Below are positions 55,881 through 64,000 of a stretch of 64,000 nucleotides of DNA, one piece after another; position 1 is the first letter of the stretch; each line of letters begins with the position of its first letter. The translations under genes and the position numbers were made by a program. Origin of the DNA: Halopseudomonas pelagia CL-AP6 (lineage in GTDB: Bacteria; Pseudomonadota; Gammaproteobacteria; Pseudomonadales; Pseudomonadaceae); the NCBI RefSeq assembly GCF_000410875.1, contig NZ_AROI01000010.1:1-64000 (forward strand), written 5' to 3'. The notes beneath the pieces were generated by a model. That model ran no database searches. It saw only the letters and a list, made by a program, of their open reading frames with translations, and was not told the DNA's origin.

Positions 55881-57065
55881 TCAGACCAAGCTATCGATAG
55901 CCGCCAAACGCAAGCCCCGCTCCCAACTGAATGTGCAGTTGCGGCCCTGCTGTTTGGCCGCATACAAGGCCTGATCGGCGCGGTCGGCCAGATCATAGAG
56001 ATTCTCTCGTTCATCCAGCGTCGCCTCCGCCACGCCAATGGATACGGTCACCTCAAACTGCTTCCCCTTGTTCGCGATAGCGACCTGCTGCCATCCCTTA
56101 CGGATACGCTCTGCTAGGTGTAGTGCTTGATCCTGCGGGGTATCTGGGAGCAGCACAACAAACTCCTCGCCACCGAAGCGGCAAACGAGGTCAGCTACCC
56201 GCGTATGGTCGATGAGATGCTGCGCGAATTTTACCAACACGCCATCACCGACCTTGTGACCGTGATCATCGTTGATCAACTTGAAATGGTCCAGATCCAT
56301 CAGCAACAAGGTTACCGGCCGACCATTGCGCTGCCCGGCCATTAGCATTCTGACTGCTGCCTCTTCGAACGCCCGACGGTTAAACAGACCCGTCAAGGGG
56401 TCGACCGCCGCCTGACGCCGGAGAACATCCTGAAGGCTGCGAGTGGTCAGGACGATACACAGCAGAGTGAAGCCGTAAACAAAGGCAATCCCCTCCATAT
56501 AGTTCAGTGACTCGATCTCCGCCGCAGCCTGAAAACTTTCTGCGCCGATAAGCGAGCGGTCCAGCAGGTAGATGAAAAAACGTCGGAGATAAACCAGCCC
56601 ATGTACTGACCACAATAGCGTCCAGAGCCAGAACAATGAGCGCTGAAAGCCAGACAATAGCCGCATTTCGCGCACAGATAGGACGCAGATCACAACGACA
56701 ATAACGCTGTGAAGCTGCGTGCTGAAGCGAAAAGAATCACGCAAAATGAAGAACAGCAACCCTTGTACTAATAGAATTGCCAGCATCACTTTGGCAAAGC
56801 CCCAGTACTCGTTCCCGTCCCGATAAACCCGGGTGCCCCACCAGAGTATGAAATAGGCTTGGGAAATAACGGCGGCGCTGACCCATAACGGCAACGGCGG
56901 GCTGGCCACCTGGAGGATCAGGCCGACAACAAACACGGCCAAACCAAGTGTCCAGTAGCGTATCGCCCTTATCTGGCGATTAAGCGCCGCCGCAACAAAC
57001 AACCCTGACACCGACAGGGCCGTCGTAAAGGCCAGCACCAGCATCAGGGTAGTTACGTCCAGCAT
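55881..57065 (-). CDS. Membrane diguanylate cyclase (GGDEF)
   Basis: A 394-residue protein with about six or seven N-terminal membrane helices and a C-terminal GGDEF domain. The active site reads RFGGEEFVVLL, and the inhibitory I-site RVAD lies five residues before it, so it should be active and feedback-inhibited by c-di-GMP. The membrane sensor is of unknown specificity. Confidence 0.93.
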   Translation of the reverse strand: MLDVTTLMLVLAFTTALSVSGLFVAAALNRQIRAIRYWTLGLAVFVVGLILQVASPPLPLWVSAAVISQAYFILWWGTRVYRDGNEYWGFAKVMLAILLVQGLLFFILRDSFRFSTQLHSVIVVVICVLSVREMRLLSGFQRSLFWLWTLLWSVHGLVYLRRFFIYLLDRSLIGAESFQAAAEIESLNYMEGIAFVYGFTLLCIVLTTRSLQDVLRRQAAVDPLTGLFNRRAFEEAAVRMLMAGQRNGRPVTLLLMDLDHFKLINDDHGHKVGDGVLVKFAQHLIDHTRVADLVCRFGGEEFVVLLPDTPQDQALHLAERIRKGWQQVAIANKGKQFEVTVSIGVAEATLDERENLYDLADRADQALYAAKQQGRNCTFSWERGLRLAAIDSLV

Positions 57066-57135
57066 TCCTATCTACTCAACTCCTGCTTATCCATGCACTG
57101 AGGATAGAGTAAAGCCGATTTTCTGGCTAGCAAGC

Positions 57136-60100
57136 CTAAGCCTTTCCCTCGATTCTGACTCTGAACCAAAGGGCATAGAGTGCGGGCAGAAACAGCAAGG
57201 TGATCAGCGTGCCCACCAGGGTTCCGCCAATCAACACATATGCCATCGGCCCCCAGAATGCGTCTTGTGCCAAGGGCACAAAGGCTAACGCTGCAGCCAG
57301 TGCGGTGAGCAGCACCGGCCGGGTACGCTGCACGGTCGCCTCGATCAACGCGTTGAACTGACCCATCCCTCCAGCCAAGTTGTCATCAATCTGTTTGGTC
57401 AGAATTAGCGTATTGCGCATCAAAATTCCCGCCAGCCCGGTCAACCCCAGCAGCGCGACGAAACCAAAAGGCTGATTGCCCACGATCAGTGCCAGAGTCG
57501 CGCCGATAACACCCAGAGGCGCCGTCGCCAACACCATAAAAGTGCCGGAAAAGCTCCGCATCTGCAGCATGATAACGATCATCATCAGGGCAATCATGAT
57601 CGGCTGTACCTTGCTGATTGAGGCCTGCCCCTTGGCCGACTGCTCTACCGAACCACCGATTTCCAGGTGGTAGTCGGCCGGTAACTGCTCACGCAACTCG
57701 GCCAATTGCTCCCACAATGCCCAGGTCACATCCGGCGGTTGCGCACCACGCACGTCGCCCTGGACAGTAATAAAGGGCTCGCGGTTATAGCGTTTGAGCA
57801 CGGGATCCTCGCTGACCATCTCAATCAGGCCAGCCTGTTGCAAGGTAATATTGCGCCCATCAGCGGTGCGCAGTGGCAGGTCGGCAAAGTCCTTGATGCC
57901 CTCAGGCAGACCACGCATCACCAGTTGCACGCTACGTACGTCCTCGCGCAATACCGTCGCGGGCATGCCGCCCCATTGAAACTGCAACTGCCGTGACAGC
58001 TCGCGCGGCGTCAGGCCAATCGAGCGCAGGCGCTCATTATCCAGCTTCAAGCGTGCAACCGGCACCCGCTCCGCCCAGTCCAGATTGGCGTTGAAGACCG
58101 CAGGATGCGCAGCCATGATCTGCCGTACTTGGCCTGACAGTTCCCTGAGCACGTTGGTGTCAGGGCCCATGACGCGAAAGCTGACCGGCCAAACGACTGG
58201 GGGTCCAAACACCAGTTGGTGAACCCGCACCCGTGCTTCGGGGAACTCCCCAGCAGCGACCCGTTCGCGCAAGGCGCGAATCAGTTGGTCACGCCCGGCA
58301 TCATCGCGGGCAATCGCTACCAGCTTGGCGAACGCCGGATTAGGCTGTTCGGGATTGAGCGACAGGAAAAACCGCGGTGCGCCGGCGCCAACATAGGTAG
58401 ACAGCGACACGACCTCTTCCTGCCCCTTGAGTACGGCTTCCAGACGCCGGGCGACCGCATCAGTCGCCGCAATGCTAGTGCCTTCGGGCATAAACACCTC
58501 GACCAGCACTTCAGGCCGATCCGATGACGGAAAGAACTGCTTCTGCACCAACCCACCCATCGCCAGCACCGCCAACACGAACAGCCCCACAGTCGCCAGC
58601 ACCACGCTTTTCCGATAGCGCACGCAGCCCTCGATCAGTCGCCGGAAGCGCTGGTAACCGCGTGTATTGTAGGTCTGCGCATGATCAGTGTGTGGCGTCT
58701 TGACCTCTTTCAATAGCGCCACACCCAGCCAGGGCGTAAACACCACAGCGACGAACCAAGAGGCCAGTAATGCAAAGGCCAGCACCCAAAAAATGTTACC
58801 TGTGTATTCTCCGACCCCTGACTTGGCAAACCCGATAGGCACAAAGCCGATTACCGTCACCAGCGTGCCGGACAGCATCGGCGCGGCCGTCACCGTCCAG
58901 GCGTGCGCCGCAGCACGCACCTTGTCCCAGCCCTCCTCCATCTTCACCAGCATCATTTCGATGGCAATGATCGCATCGTCCACCAGCAGGCCCAATGCAA
59001 TGATCAGTGCGCCCAAGGTAATCCGGTCCAGGTTCATGCCGCGCATCAGCATCAACAGGAAGGTGATGCCCAGCGTCAGCGGCACCGCGATGCCGACAAT
59101 CAGCCCAGGGCGAAGCCCCAGGCTGACAAAGCTCACCAGCATAACCACCAGCACTGCGATCAGGAACTTGATCTGGAACAGCTCAACCGCCCGAGTAATG
59201 GCTTCGCGCTGGTTGGTGACCTGACGCAGTTCCATGCCCAGCGGCAGCGAGTCGGCCAGCTCGTGATAGGTATTGGACAGAAGCTCGCCTACGTCCAGAC
59301 CGTTTTCACCTTTCCGCAAAACCACACCCAGCAGCAGCGCATCGTCACCGAAAGCTCTGACCATATAGCTCGGTGGGTCCTCATAACCGCGCACCACTTC
59401 GGCCACATCACCAAGACGAATCAAGCGGCCGTCGACGCGCAAGGGAACATCACGTATCGCTTCCAGATCGGCCAGGTCAGCATCGATCCGCCAGTACAGA
59501 CGGCTACCCTGGGTCTCGATCAAACCTGCAGGTAACAGCCGATTGTAGGCTTCAAGCGCGTCGGCAATCTGTTCCAGGGTCAGCCCCAGCTGGGCCAGTC
59601 GGTAGGCGTCCAAATCCACAAATACACGGGCAGGTTGCTCTCCGATAATTCTGACCTTCTGTACACCTTCAACCCGGTTGAAACGATCACGTAGCGTCTC
59701 TGCTTCACGCACCAGTTGGCGTTGCGGCATACCCGGAGCGGTCAGGGAATACAGCGAGAAGTACACATCGGAAAAGTCATCATTGACGAACGGGCCCTGT
59801 ACGCCTGGGGGCAACTGCGGCGCCTCGTCCTGCATGCGCTTGCGCACTTCATAGAACAGGCTGGGCAACTCCTTAGAGGGAGTAAAATCTTCGAAGGATA
59901 CCTGCATGGTTAGCAGGCCCGGCCGCGAGGTGGACTCTATCTTGTCAAAATAGGCCACCTCCATGATACGTTTCTCTAGCGGATCAGCGACCTGTTGCTG
60001 CATCTGCTCGGCGCTGGCACCCGGCCAACTGACCGACACGACCATGGCCCGCACCGAGAATTGCGGATCCTCAGCTCGGCCCAGGGCAAAGAAAGCATAC

Positions 60101-60198
60101 AATCCCGCCAACGCCACCAGCAGTAAAAAGAACAGCGTGACCGACTTCTCCCGCACCGCATGCGCCGAGAGATTAAAGCGCAGCGGATCCAGGCTCAT
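57136..60198 (-). CDS. RND efflux transporter permease
   Basis: A 1020-residue proton-driven inner-membrane pump. It has an N-terminal helix, large periplasmic loops, and twelve helices in all; the proton-relay Asp-rich helix GALIIALGLLVDDAIIAIEMM is visible, as is the second-half GFVALLGLTGLAGILMRNTLIL. Length and motifs suit the HAE-type drug group, not the metal group. The start overlaps the adaptor stop by four bases. No outer-membrane channel gene is adjacent. Confidence 0.92.
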   Translation of the reverse strand: MSLDPLRFNLSAHAVREKSVTLFFLLLVALAGLYAFFALGRAEDPQFSVRAMVVSVSWPGASAEQMQQQVADPLEKRIMEVAYFDKIESTSRPGLLTMQVSFEDFTPSKELPSLFYEVRKRMQDEAPQLPPGVQGPFVNDDFSDVYFSLYSLTAPGMPQRQLVREAETLRDRFNRVEGVQKVRIIGEQPARVFVDLDAYRLAQLGLTLEQIADALEAYNRLLPAGLIETQGSRLYWRIDADLADLEAIRDVPLRVDGRLIRLGDVAEVVRGYEDPPSYMVRAFGDDALLLGVVLRKGENGLDVGELLSNTYHELADSLPLGMELRQVTNQREAITRAVELFQIKFLIAVLVVMLVSFVSLGLRPGLIVGIAVPLTLGITFLLMLMRGMNLDRITLGALIIALGLLVDDAIIAIEMMLVKMEEGWDKVRAAAHAWTVTAAPMLSGTLVTVIGFVPIGFAKSGVGEYTGNIFWVLAFALLASWFVAVVFTPWLGVALLKEVKTPHTDHAQTYNTRGYQRFRRLIEGCVRYRKSVVLATVGLFVLAVLAMGGLVQKQFFPSSDRPEVLVEVFMPEGTSIAATDAVARRLEAVLKGQEEVVSLSTYVGAGAPRFFLSLNPEQPNPAFAKLVAIARDDAGRDQLIRALRERVAAGEFPEARVRVHQLVFGPPVVWPVSFRVMGPDTNVLRELSGQVRQIMAAHPAVFNANLDWAERVPVARLKLDNERLRSIGLTPRELSRQLQFQWGGMPATVLREDVRSVQLVMRGLPEGIKDFADLPLRTADGRNITLQQAGLIEMVSEDPVLKRYNREPFITVQGDVRGAQPPDVTWALWEQLAELREQLPADYHLEIGGSVEQSAKGQASISKVQPIMIALMMIVIMLQMRSFSGTFMVLATAPLGVIGATLALIVGNQPFGFVALLGLTGLAGILMRNTLILTKQIDDNLAGGMGQFNALIEATVQRTRPVLLTALAAALAFVPLAQDAFWGPMAYVLIGGTLVGTLITLLFLPALYALWFRVRIEGKA

Positions 60199-61253
60199 GG
60201 CATAACCTCAACCGCCTGCCCTGGCTCCAGCAAGTGTGCACCGAGAGCAATAATACGGGTCTCGCTGGGGAGATCGCTGTGGATATAGGCCTGCTCGGTA
60301 TCCATGCGCCGCAGCGTAACGGGCTGGAACTGCACATGCCCCTCCGCCACCACCCACACACCCATCCCCTGGCCCCTATCAATCAAGGCGCCAACAGGGA
60401 CCTGCTGTAGCGCCTTGCCATTCAACGCCTGAACCAACTCCAGGGTGACGCTGCTGCCCAGCGACCAGGCTTGTGGGTCGCCCTCGATGGCAAAGCGGGC
60501 GCGCCAACTGCGGGTCAGCGGATCGGCTGAGCCTGAGATTTCACGCAAGCTAGCATTGGCCTGCTGATCGTGGGAGTACAGTTGTACGCGTGCGGTCTTT
60601 GGCAATTCACTGCGGCGCCGCTCTGGCACATAGACTTCCACATCACGGGGCCCATCATAGGCCAGCCGGGCTACCGGCATACCTGCGGACACCACCTGAC
60701 CGATCTCACCGCTGACCTCCAGCAATATGCCGCTGGCCGGCGCTTTAAGCTCTACGTAGCCACTGGCGCTGCGCGCCTGAGCAAGTTGTGCCTGAGTTGC
60801 CTTGACGCTTTCGCTGGCCGCGCTGGCGGTCGCGCGTGCATCTTCGTAGGCCTGTTGCGGGACAAGGTCCTGCTGGCGCAGAGTATCCAGACGCCGGCGA
60901 TTGGCTTCAGCGTTGTCTGCTTGAGCGCGAGCCGACTGCAGCGCAGCCTGCGCAGCAGAAAGCTGCTGTCGAATATCAGCGGGATCGAGCTTCAACAGCA
61001 CATCACCGGCCTCAACGTGCTGGCCGGCCTGCACCAAACGCTCGTTGATCTGACCCGCCAAGCGGAATCCCAGCTCGGCTTCGTTGCGTGATTGCACCGT
61101 ACCACTGAGCGTCCAGGTCTGATGATCTGCCGACTCAATTACCGCCGTTCTGACCTTGACCGACGAATTCGGCTCACGTTGTGCGTTATTCTGCTCAGCG
61201 CCGCAGCCGTACAGGAAAAATACTGCCAAGGTCGCAAGGGATAAAACCCGCAT
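60195..61253 (-). CDS. RND efflux periplasmic adaptor (membrane fusion protein)
   Basis: A 352-residue lipoprotein adaptor (LYGCGAEQ lipobox). It has the usual lipoyl halves flanking a coiled-coil hairpin (IRQQLSAAQAALQSARAQADNAEANRRRLDTL), then the beta-barrel and membrane-proximal domains. It pairs with the pump that overlaps it and is probably repressed by the divergent TetR protein. Confidence 0.92.
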   Translation of the reverse strand: MRVLSLATLAVFFLYGCGAEQNNAQREPNSSVKVRTAVIESADHQTWTLSGTVQSRNEAELGFRLAGQINERLVQAGQHVEAGDVLLKLDPADIRQQLSAAQAALQSARAQADNAEANRRRLDTLRQQDLVPQQAYEDARATASAASESVKATQAQLAQARSASGYVELKAPASGILLEVSGEIGQVVSAGMPVARLAYDGPRDVEVYVPERRRSELPKTARVQLYSHDQQANASLREISGSADPLTRSWRARFAIEGDPQAWSLGSSVTLELVQALNGKALQQVPVGALIDRGQGMGVWVVAEGHVQFQPVTLRRMDTEQAYIHSDLPSETRIIALGAHLLEPGQAVEVMP

Positions 61254-61305
61254 GGCCTGTTAACCTTTAATTTGGAATGTTGTTTTAGAAAATACTGTGC
61301 TCGCA

Positions 61306-61335
61306 TATTTACAGAACGGGTGCGTTCAGTAAATA
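61306..61335. promoter_or_regulatory. Probable TetR operator
   Basis: An inverted repeat TATTTACAGAAC, GGGTGC, GTTCAGTAAATA, with 11 of 12 arm positions matching. It lies 53 bases before the adaptor start and 56 bases before the TetR start, so one bound repressor could control both. Confidence 0.65.
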
Positions 61336-61391
61336 CTTTTCAGGTCGGATATGCGTGCGGTGAATACAGGTAGATCAACAAGGTAATCACA

Positions 61392-62030
61392 ATGGGCGAC
61401 AGACCGCTGGCCACTGCCGGCCCCGGCAGACCAGTAGATCCAGACAAGCTTGATCGTATTCTGGATGCAGTGCTCGATAGCTTTGCCGAAGGCGACATGC
61501 ACTTCACCATCGAAGGGGTGGCGCGGCGTGCTGACGTGTCCAAAGGTACGATCTATAGGCATTTCAACAACGCCGACGCTTTGCTGGCAGCCGTACTGTC
61601 GCGGCTGCATCTGAAGATGCTGGGCAATCTGCCTGATATAGAAGAATGTGCCGGCGGCTTGCGCGAACAACTGATCATTCTCGGCACGCAACTGCTGGAC
61701 TTTCTGACCAGTGAACAGGGCGTACGCATCATGCGCACCGTTATTGCCCATGGCGCACGGCAGGCCGAGCATGGCGAATTGATCTATCGCGACGGCCCTC
61801 AGGCCTTTGTTATACGCGCTGCAGCCTGCCTGAATATGGAGCATGAGCGCGGCCACATTGAACTGCAGGACGCCCTGCTCACCGCCGAGCAGCTGATCGG
61901 GATGTGGAAAGGCGGCCTGGTGACGGGCCTGTGGATGAACGGCCGGGCAAGGCCGGATGAAGCAGAAAAGCGCTACCGTGTGGAGTCCGCAGTTGATCTG
62001 CTGCTTCGCGGGCTTAACTGGACAGGTTAA
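61392..62030 (+). CDS. TetR/AcrR-family repressor
   Basis: A 212-residue regulator with an N-terminal helix-turn-helix (FTIEGVARRADVSKGTIYRHFNNADALLAAVL) and a C-terminal ligand domain. Divergent from the RND operon, which it most likely represses. It overlaps the end of the convergent ATPase gene by four bases. Confidence 0.92.
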   Translation: MGDRPLATAGPGRPVDPDKLDRILDAVLDSFAEGDMHFTIEGVARRADVSKGTIYRHFNNADALLAAVLSRLHLKMLGNLPDIEECAGGLREQLIILGTQLLDFLTSEQGVRIMRTVIAHGARQAEHGELIYRDGPQAFVIRAAACLNMEHERGHIELQDALLTAEQLIGMWKGGLVTGLWMNGRARPDEAEKRYRVESAVDLLLRGLNWTG

Positions 62031-63034
62031 AAACCGGCTTCTGCCAACTTTTCAGCTATCAGCTCAAGCGTCTCCATGCCCTGCACATCGGTTTCCAGCC
62101 AGGGTAGTCGCGGGCGTGGAAGATCGCCTAGTTCCCGGTCAATACGTTCCAGCCAACTGGCCTCCTGCTCTCGGCGCCGGCGCAGGAACTCGCCATCAGC
62201 CTCCTCAGGTATAACGCGATTGACCAAAGTGGCGACCACCGGAATGCCTACCGACTTGAGTGTAGCCACCGCCCGCACGGTTTCCAGAATCGGCAGCCGC
62301 TCCGGCGTCAATACAAACAGAAACCCGCTGATCTTGGGGTCTTCCAGATGCCGACGCGCCTGCATAAACAGCCGCCGACGCTTGAGCAGGGTTTGCGCAA
62401 TGTCCTTGGTCCGCTCGTCCAGATCACTCAGCGCATTCTCGGCCGGATCATCGAAGGGCGTGGCGACATCGCGGCCGCTTTTCGGTGTCAGGTGTTTGAG
62501 CACCTTGGCCAGCTCCTCGGATTTGCGATTATGCGTCAGCAAACCATCGGTCCAGGCTGCCATGGCTTCAGGTAGCGTCAGCAGTCGCAGCGTATGCCCA
62601 GTGGGCGCGGTATCGAAAATAATCTGATCGTAGGGGCTGTCCGGATCATTAATTAGCCGCGCAATACGTTCGAGTAACGCCGCCTCCTGAGTACCCGGAG
62701 ACTGGCGGGTGAGCTGCATCTGCCGTTGCAGCTCCTTCATCATTTCTGGAGCCGCGAACCGGCGCATCTGCTCGGTTACCCGCTTCAGATGTGCCTCCAC
62801 CTCAATATCCGGATCAATCTCCATGGCATCCAGGTTCGGCAGCAAGCGCCTGGGAGTGTCGTCCAGTTCGCGAGCGAACACATCACCCAGGCTATGCGCC
62901 GGATCAGTCGACACCACCAGGCAGCGCTGCCCGCGGCTGGCAGCCAACACCGCCAGCGCAGCAGATACTGTGGTTTTGCCCACGCCACCCTTTCCGCCTA
63001 CCCAGATCAGGCGACGTTGTAATAGATCAAACAT
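62027..63034 (-). CDS. ArsA/GET3-family ATPase
   Basis: A 335-residue P-loop ATPase: Walker A GGKGGVGKTT, switch I STDPAHSLGDVF, switch II DTAPTGHTLRLL. It is a single-domain form related to arsenite-pump and tail-anchor ATPases. No arsB, arsD or arsR is near; it follows cory-CC-star and cstA, so a role with CstA or membrane-protein handling is more likely than arsenic export (inference). Confidence 0.88.
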   Translation of the reverse strand: MFDLLQRRLIWVGGKGGVGKTTVSAALAVLAASRGQRCLVVSTDPAHSLGDVFARELDDTPRRLLPNLDAMEIDPDIEVEAHLKRVTEQMRRFAAPEMMKELQRQMQLTRQSPGTQEAALLERIARLINDPDSPYDQIIFDTAPTGHTLRLLTLPEAMAAWTDGLLTHNRKSEELAKVLKHLTPKSGRDVATPFDDPAENALSDLDERTKDIAQTLLKRRRLFMQARRHLEDPKISGFLFVLTPERLPILETVRAVATLKSVGIPVVATLVNRVIPEEADGEFLRRRREQEASWLERIDRELGDLPRPRLPWLETDVQGMETLELIAEKLAEAGF

Positions 63035-63049
63035 GATTGGCCTTGAGTT

Positions 63050-63334
63050 TCAGCAGCAGCGGCAATGGTCGAGCGGCGAGCGCTCCATACCCATGCGCAG
63101 GTGCCATTGATGAAAGCGCTCCAGCAGCAATGGCTGGAGCTCGAGGGTGTAATAAGCCGCCGGGTTCGGCAAGCCCATCATTTCAGCAAAGACCAGCAGC
63201 ATGAAGAGGTCGTCCTCATCCCGCCGCGCACGGGCAATGGCACCGCGATAGCGAGCGCTGTACGCCTCTTCAAGAAAAAAGCGGGCCTGGCTGAGCCAAG
63301 CCCCTTTTCCTGACGGGGGTTTACCCTGCGTCAT
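63050..63334 (-). CDS. cory-CC-star protein
   Basis: A 94-residue protein ending in CRCC, the Cys-Cys-stop ending that gives the family its name. The middle part is helical (YSARYRGAIARARRDEDDLFMLLVFAEMMGLPNPAAYYTLEL). The function is unknown. It sits three bases after cstA and 15 bases before the ArsA-like gene; the three appear to form one operon. Confidence 0.85.
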   Translation of the reverse strand: MTQGKPPSGKGAWLSQARFFLEEAYSARYRGAIARARRDEDDLFMLLVFAEMMGLPNPAAYYTLELQPLLLERFHQWHLRMGMERSPLDHCRCC

Positions 63335-63337
63335 GAC

Positions 63338-64000
63338 TCAGTCCTCCGCGGCGACCTGAGCACGGTGCCGCTTGAGCGCGGCGGCACATTCCATCGCGAC
63401 CAGAATGGCTGCTACCAACACCACGATATCCAACCCCAGCAGGAACCAGTTCTGCTGCTCGTAGAAGGTGCGCAGTTGGAAGATTAGCGCCGTTACCGTC
63501 ATCACCAGCAGGAAGCACAGTGGCGCCAAGGTGTACCACATCGGCCGGCGCAGGTGCACCAGCATCACAGTGATAACCAGTAGGGTCAGACCGGCCAGCA
63601 ACTGGTTGGTAGTACCAAACAACGGCCAGATGATCATGCCGCCTGAACCATCGGCGCCACCAGCACCAAAGGCCAGTAGCAGGCAACTGCCCACCGCAAG
63701 CAAGGTCGCCGGCAATGGCTTTTTCATCCACGGCTGGTTATAGATCTCGCCCCACTCCTGGAAGATGTAACGCTGCAGACGCAGGCCGGTATCCATGGTG
63801 GTACCCGCGAACAACGCAGCCATTACCGTCAACAGAGTGGCAGCAGTTACCTGCGGCAGGCCCAGACCGTTGTGAATGATATAGGCGCCGCCCTCTACGA
63901 ACGCAGTCACGCCACCCTGGCCAAAGGCGCTGTACATGGCCTGCCAGTCAGCCAGGCTGGCAAAGCCCGCCGTGGCCGCCAGAATCGCTGCTAGCGCCAA
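63338..64000 (-). CDS. cstA: Carbon starvation protein CstA, C-terminal part
   Basis: The last 220 residues of CstA, running off the right edge. CstA imports pyruvate or peptides under carbon limitation. Visible are five or six membrane helices and the conserved segment AALFAGTTMDTGLRLQRYIFQEWGEIY, plus WPLFGTTNQLLAGL. The N-terminal two thirds lie beyond the window. Confidence 0.92.
   Translation of the reverse strand: MALAAILAATAGFASLADWQAMYSAFGQGGVTAFVEGGAYIIHNGLGLPQVTAATLLTVMAALFAGTTMDTGLRLQRYIFQEWGEIYNQPWMKKPLPATLLAVGSCLLLAFGAGGADGSGGMIIWPLFGTTNQLLAGLTLLVITVMLVHLRRPMWYTLAPLCFLLVMTVTALIFQLRTFYEQQNWFLLGLDIVVLVAAILVAMECAAALKRHRAQVAAED

Noticed and set aside
62027-63034. Arsenic resistance function for the ArsA-like ATPase
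   Set aside because: No arsB, arsC, arsD or arsR gene is nearby, and its partners are cstA and cory-CC-star, so the arsenic assignment is not supported.

Overview
The window looks like a chromosomal segment of a gammaproteobacterium of the Pseudomonas type (Pseudomonadaceae, possibly Halopseudomonas; the genus is inferred, not shown). Reasons are the gacA-uvrC-pgsA-tRNA-Gly block, a YebG gene under a perfect LexA box, tusDCBE, a CadR/CadA pair, a CstA / cory-CC-star / ArsA-like ATPase set, and many membrane and regulatory proteins of familiar pseudomonad type. Codon use is moderately GC-rich. No insertion sequence, CRISPR array or rRNA was found.

Region by region. (1) 1-3771: the right end of an integrated element. 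A 602-residue tyrosine integrase sits beside the 3' end of tRNA-Gly(GCC). Behind it is a tightly coupled operon: a HEPN-type protein with an intact RxxxxH motif, a second protein with a degenerate form of that motif, and a third ORF running off the left edge. (2) 3772-9037: core genes tRNA-Gly, pgsA, uvrC, gacA and prpE. (3) 9166-18719: a cNMP/CBS/nucleotidyltransferase protein coupled to a DnaQ-like exonuclease, a FadL porin, SOS-controlled yebG, cadmium resistance (cadR/cadA with a shared MerR-type operator), and a secreted metallophosphoesterase lipoprotein. (4) 18784-28643: a decayed DUF4398 lipoprotein gene, a Crp/Fnr regulator, an aldehyde and an alcohol dehydrogenase, tRNA-Ser(UGA), a YccA-type membrane protein, tusDCBE for tRNA 2-thiolation, a CASTOR/POLLUX-like channel and cardiolipin synthase. 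(5) 28777-36189: a 59-residue exported peptide, then an exbB-exbD-tonB set followed on the same strand by an LprI/ankyrin lipoprotein and a PLD-type lipoprotein, plus a small membrane-protein/winged-helix operon.

(6) 36211-53734 is the most interesting part. It holds two convergent operons that look like one catabolic island for a nitrogen-rich ring compound. The plus-strand operon, next to a divergent LysR regulator, has a cysteine hydrolase, an NMT1-type ABC importer (binding protein, ATPase, permease), an SDR oxidoreductase, a cyclic-amidohydrolase, a LOG-type protein, a DUF3830 protein and an AtzD/barbiturase-family ring-opening amidohydrolase. The minus-strand operon has a BMP-type (nucleoside-like) ABC importer, an AmiF-type formamidase, a BiuH-like biuret hydrolase, a second cysteine hydrolase, an AtzH-like protein and a GntR regulator as last gene. 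From known families this predicts ring opening followed by stepwise removal of urea-type and formamide nitrogen. The true substrate is unknown, and the amidases AtzE and AtzF are not in the window.

(7) 54055-64000: a thioredoxin-like membrane-anchored protein, a Leu/Ile/Val-type binding protein with no transporter beside it, a membrane diguanylate cyclase, an RND efflux pair with a divergent TetR and a clear operator, and the cstA (partial) / cory-CC-star / ArsA-like ATPase operon.
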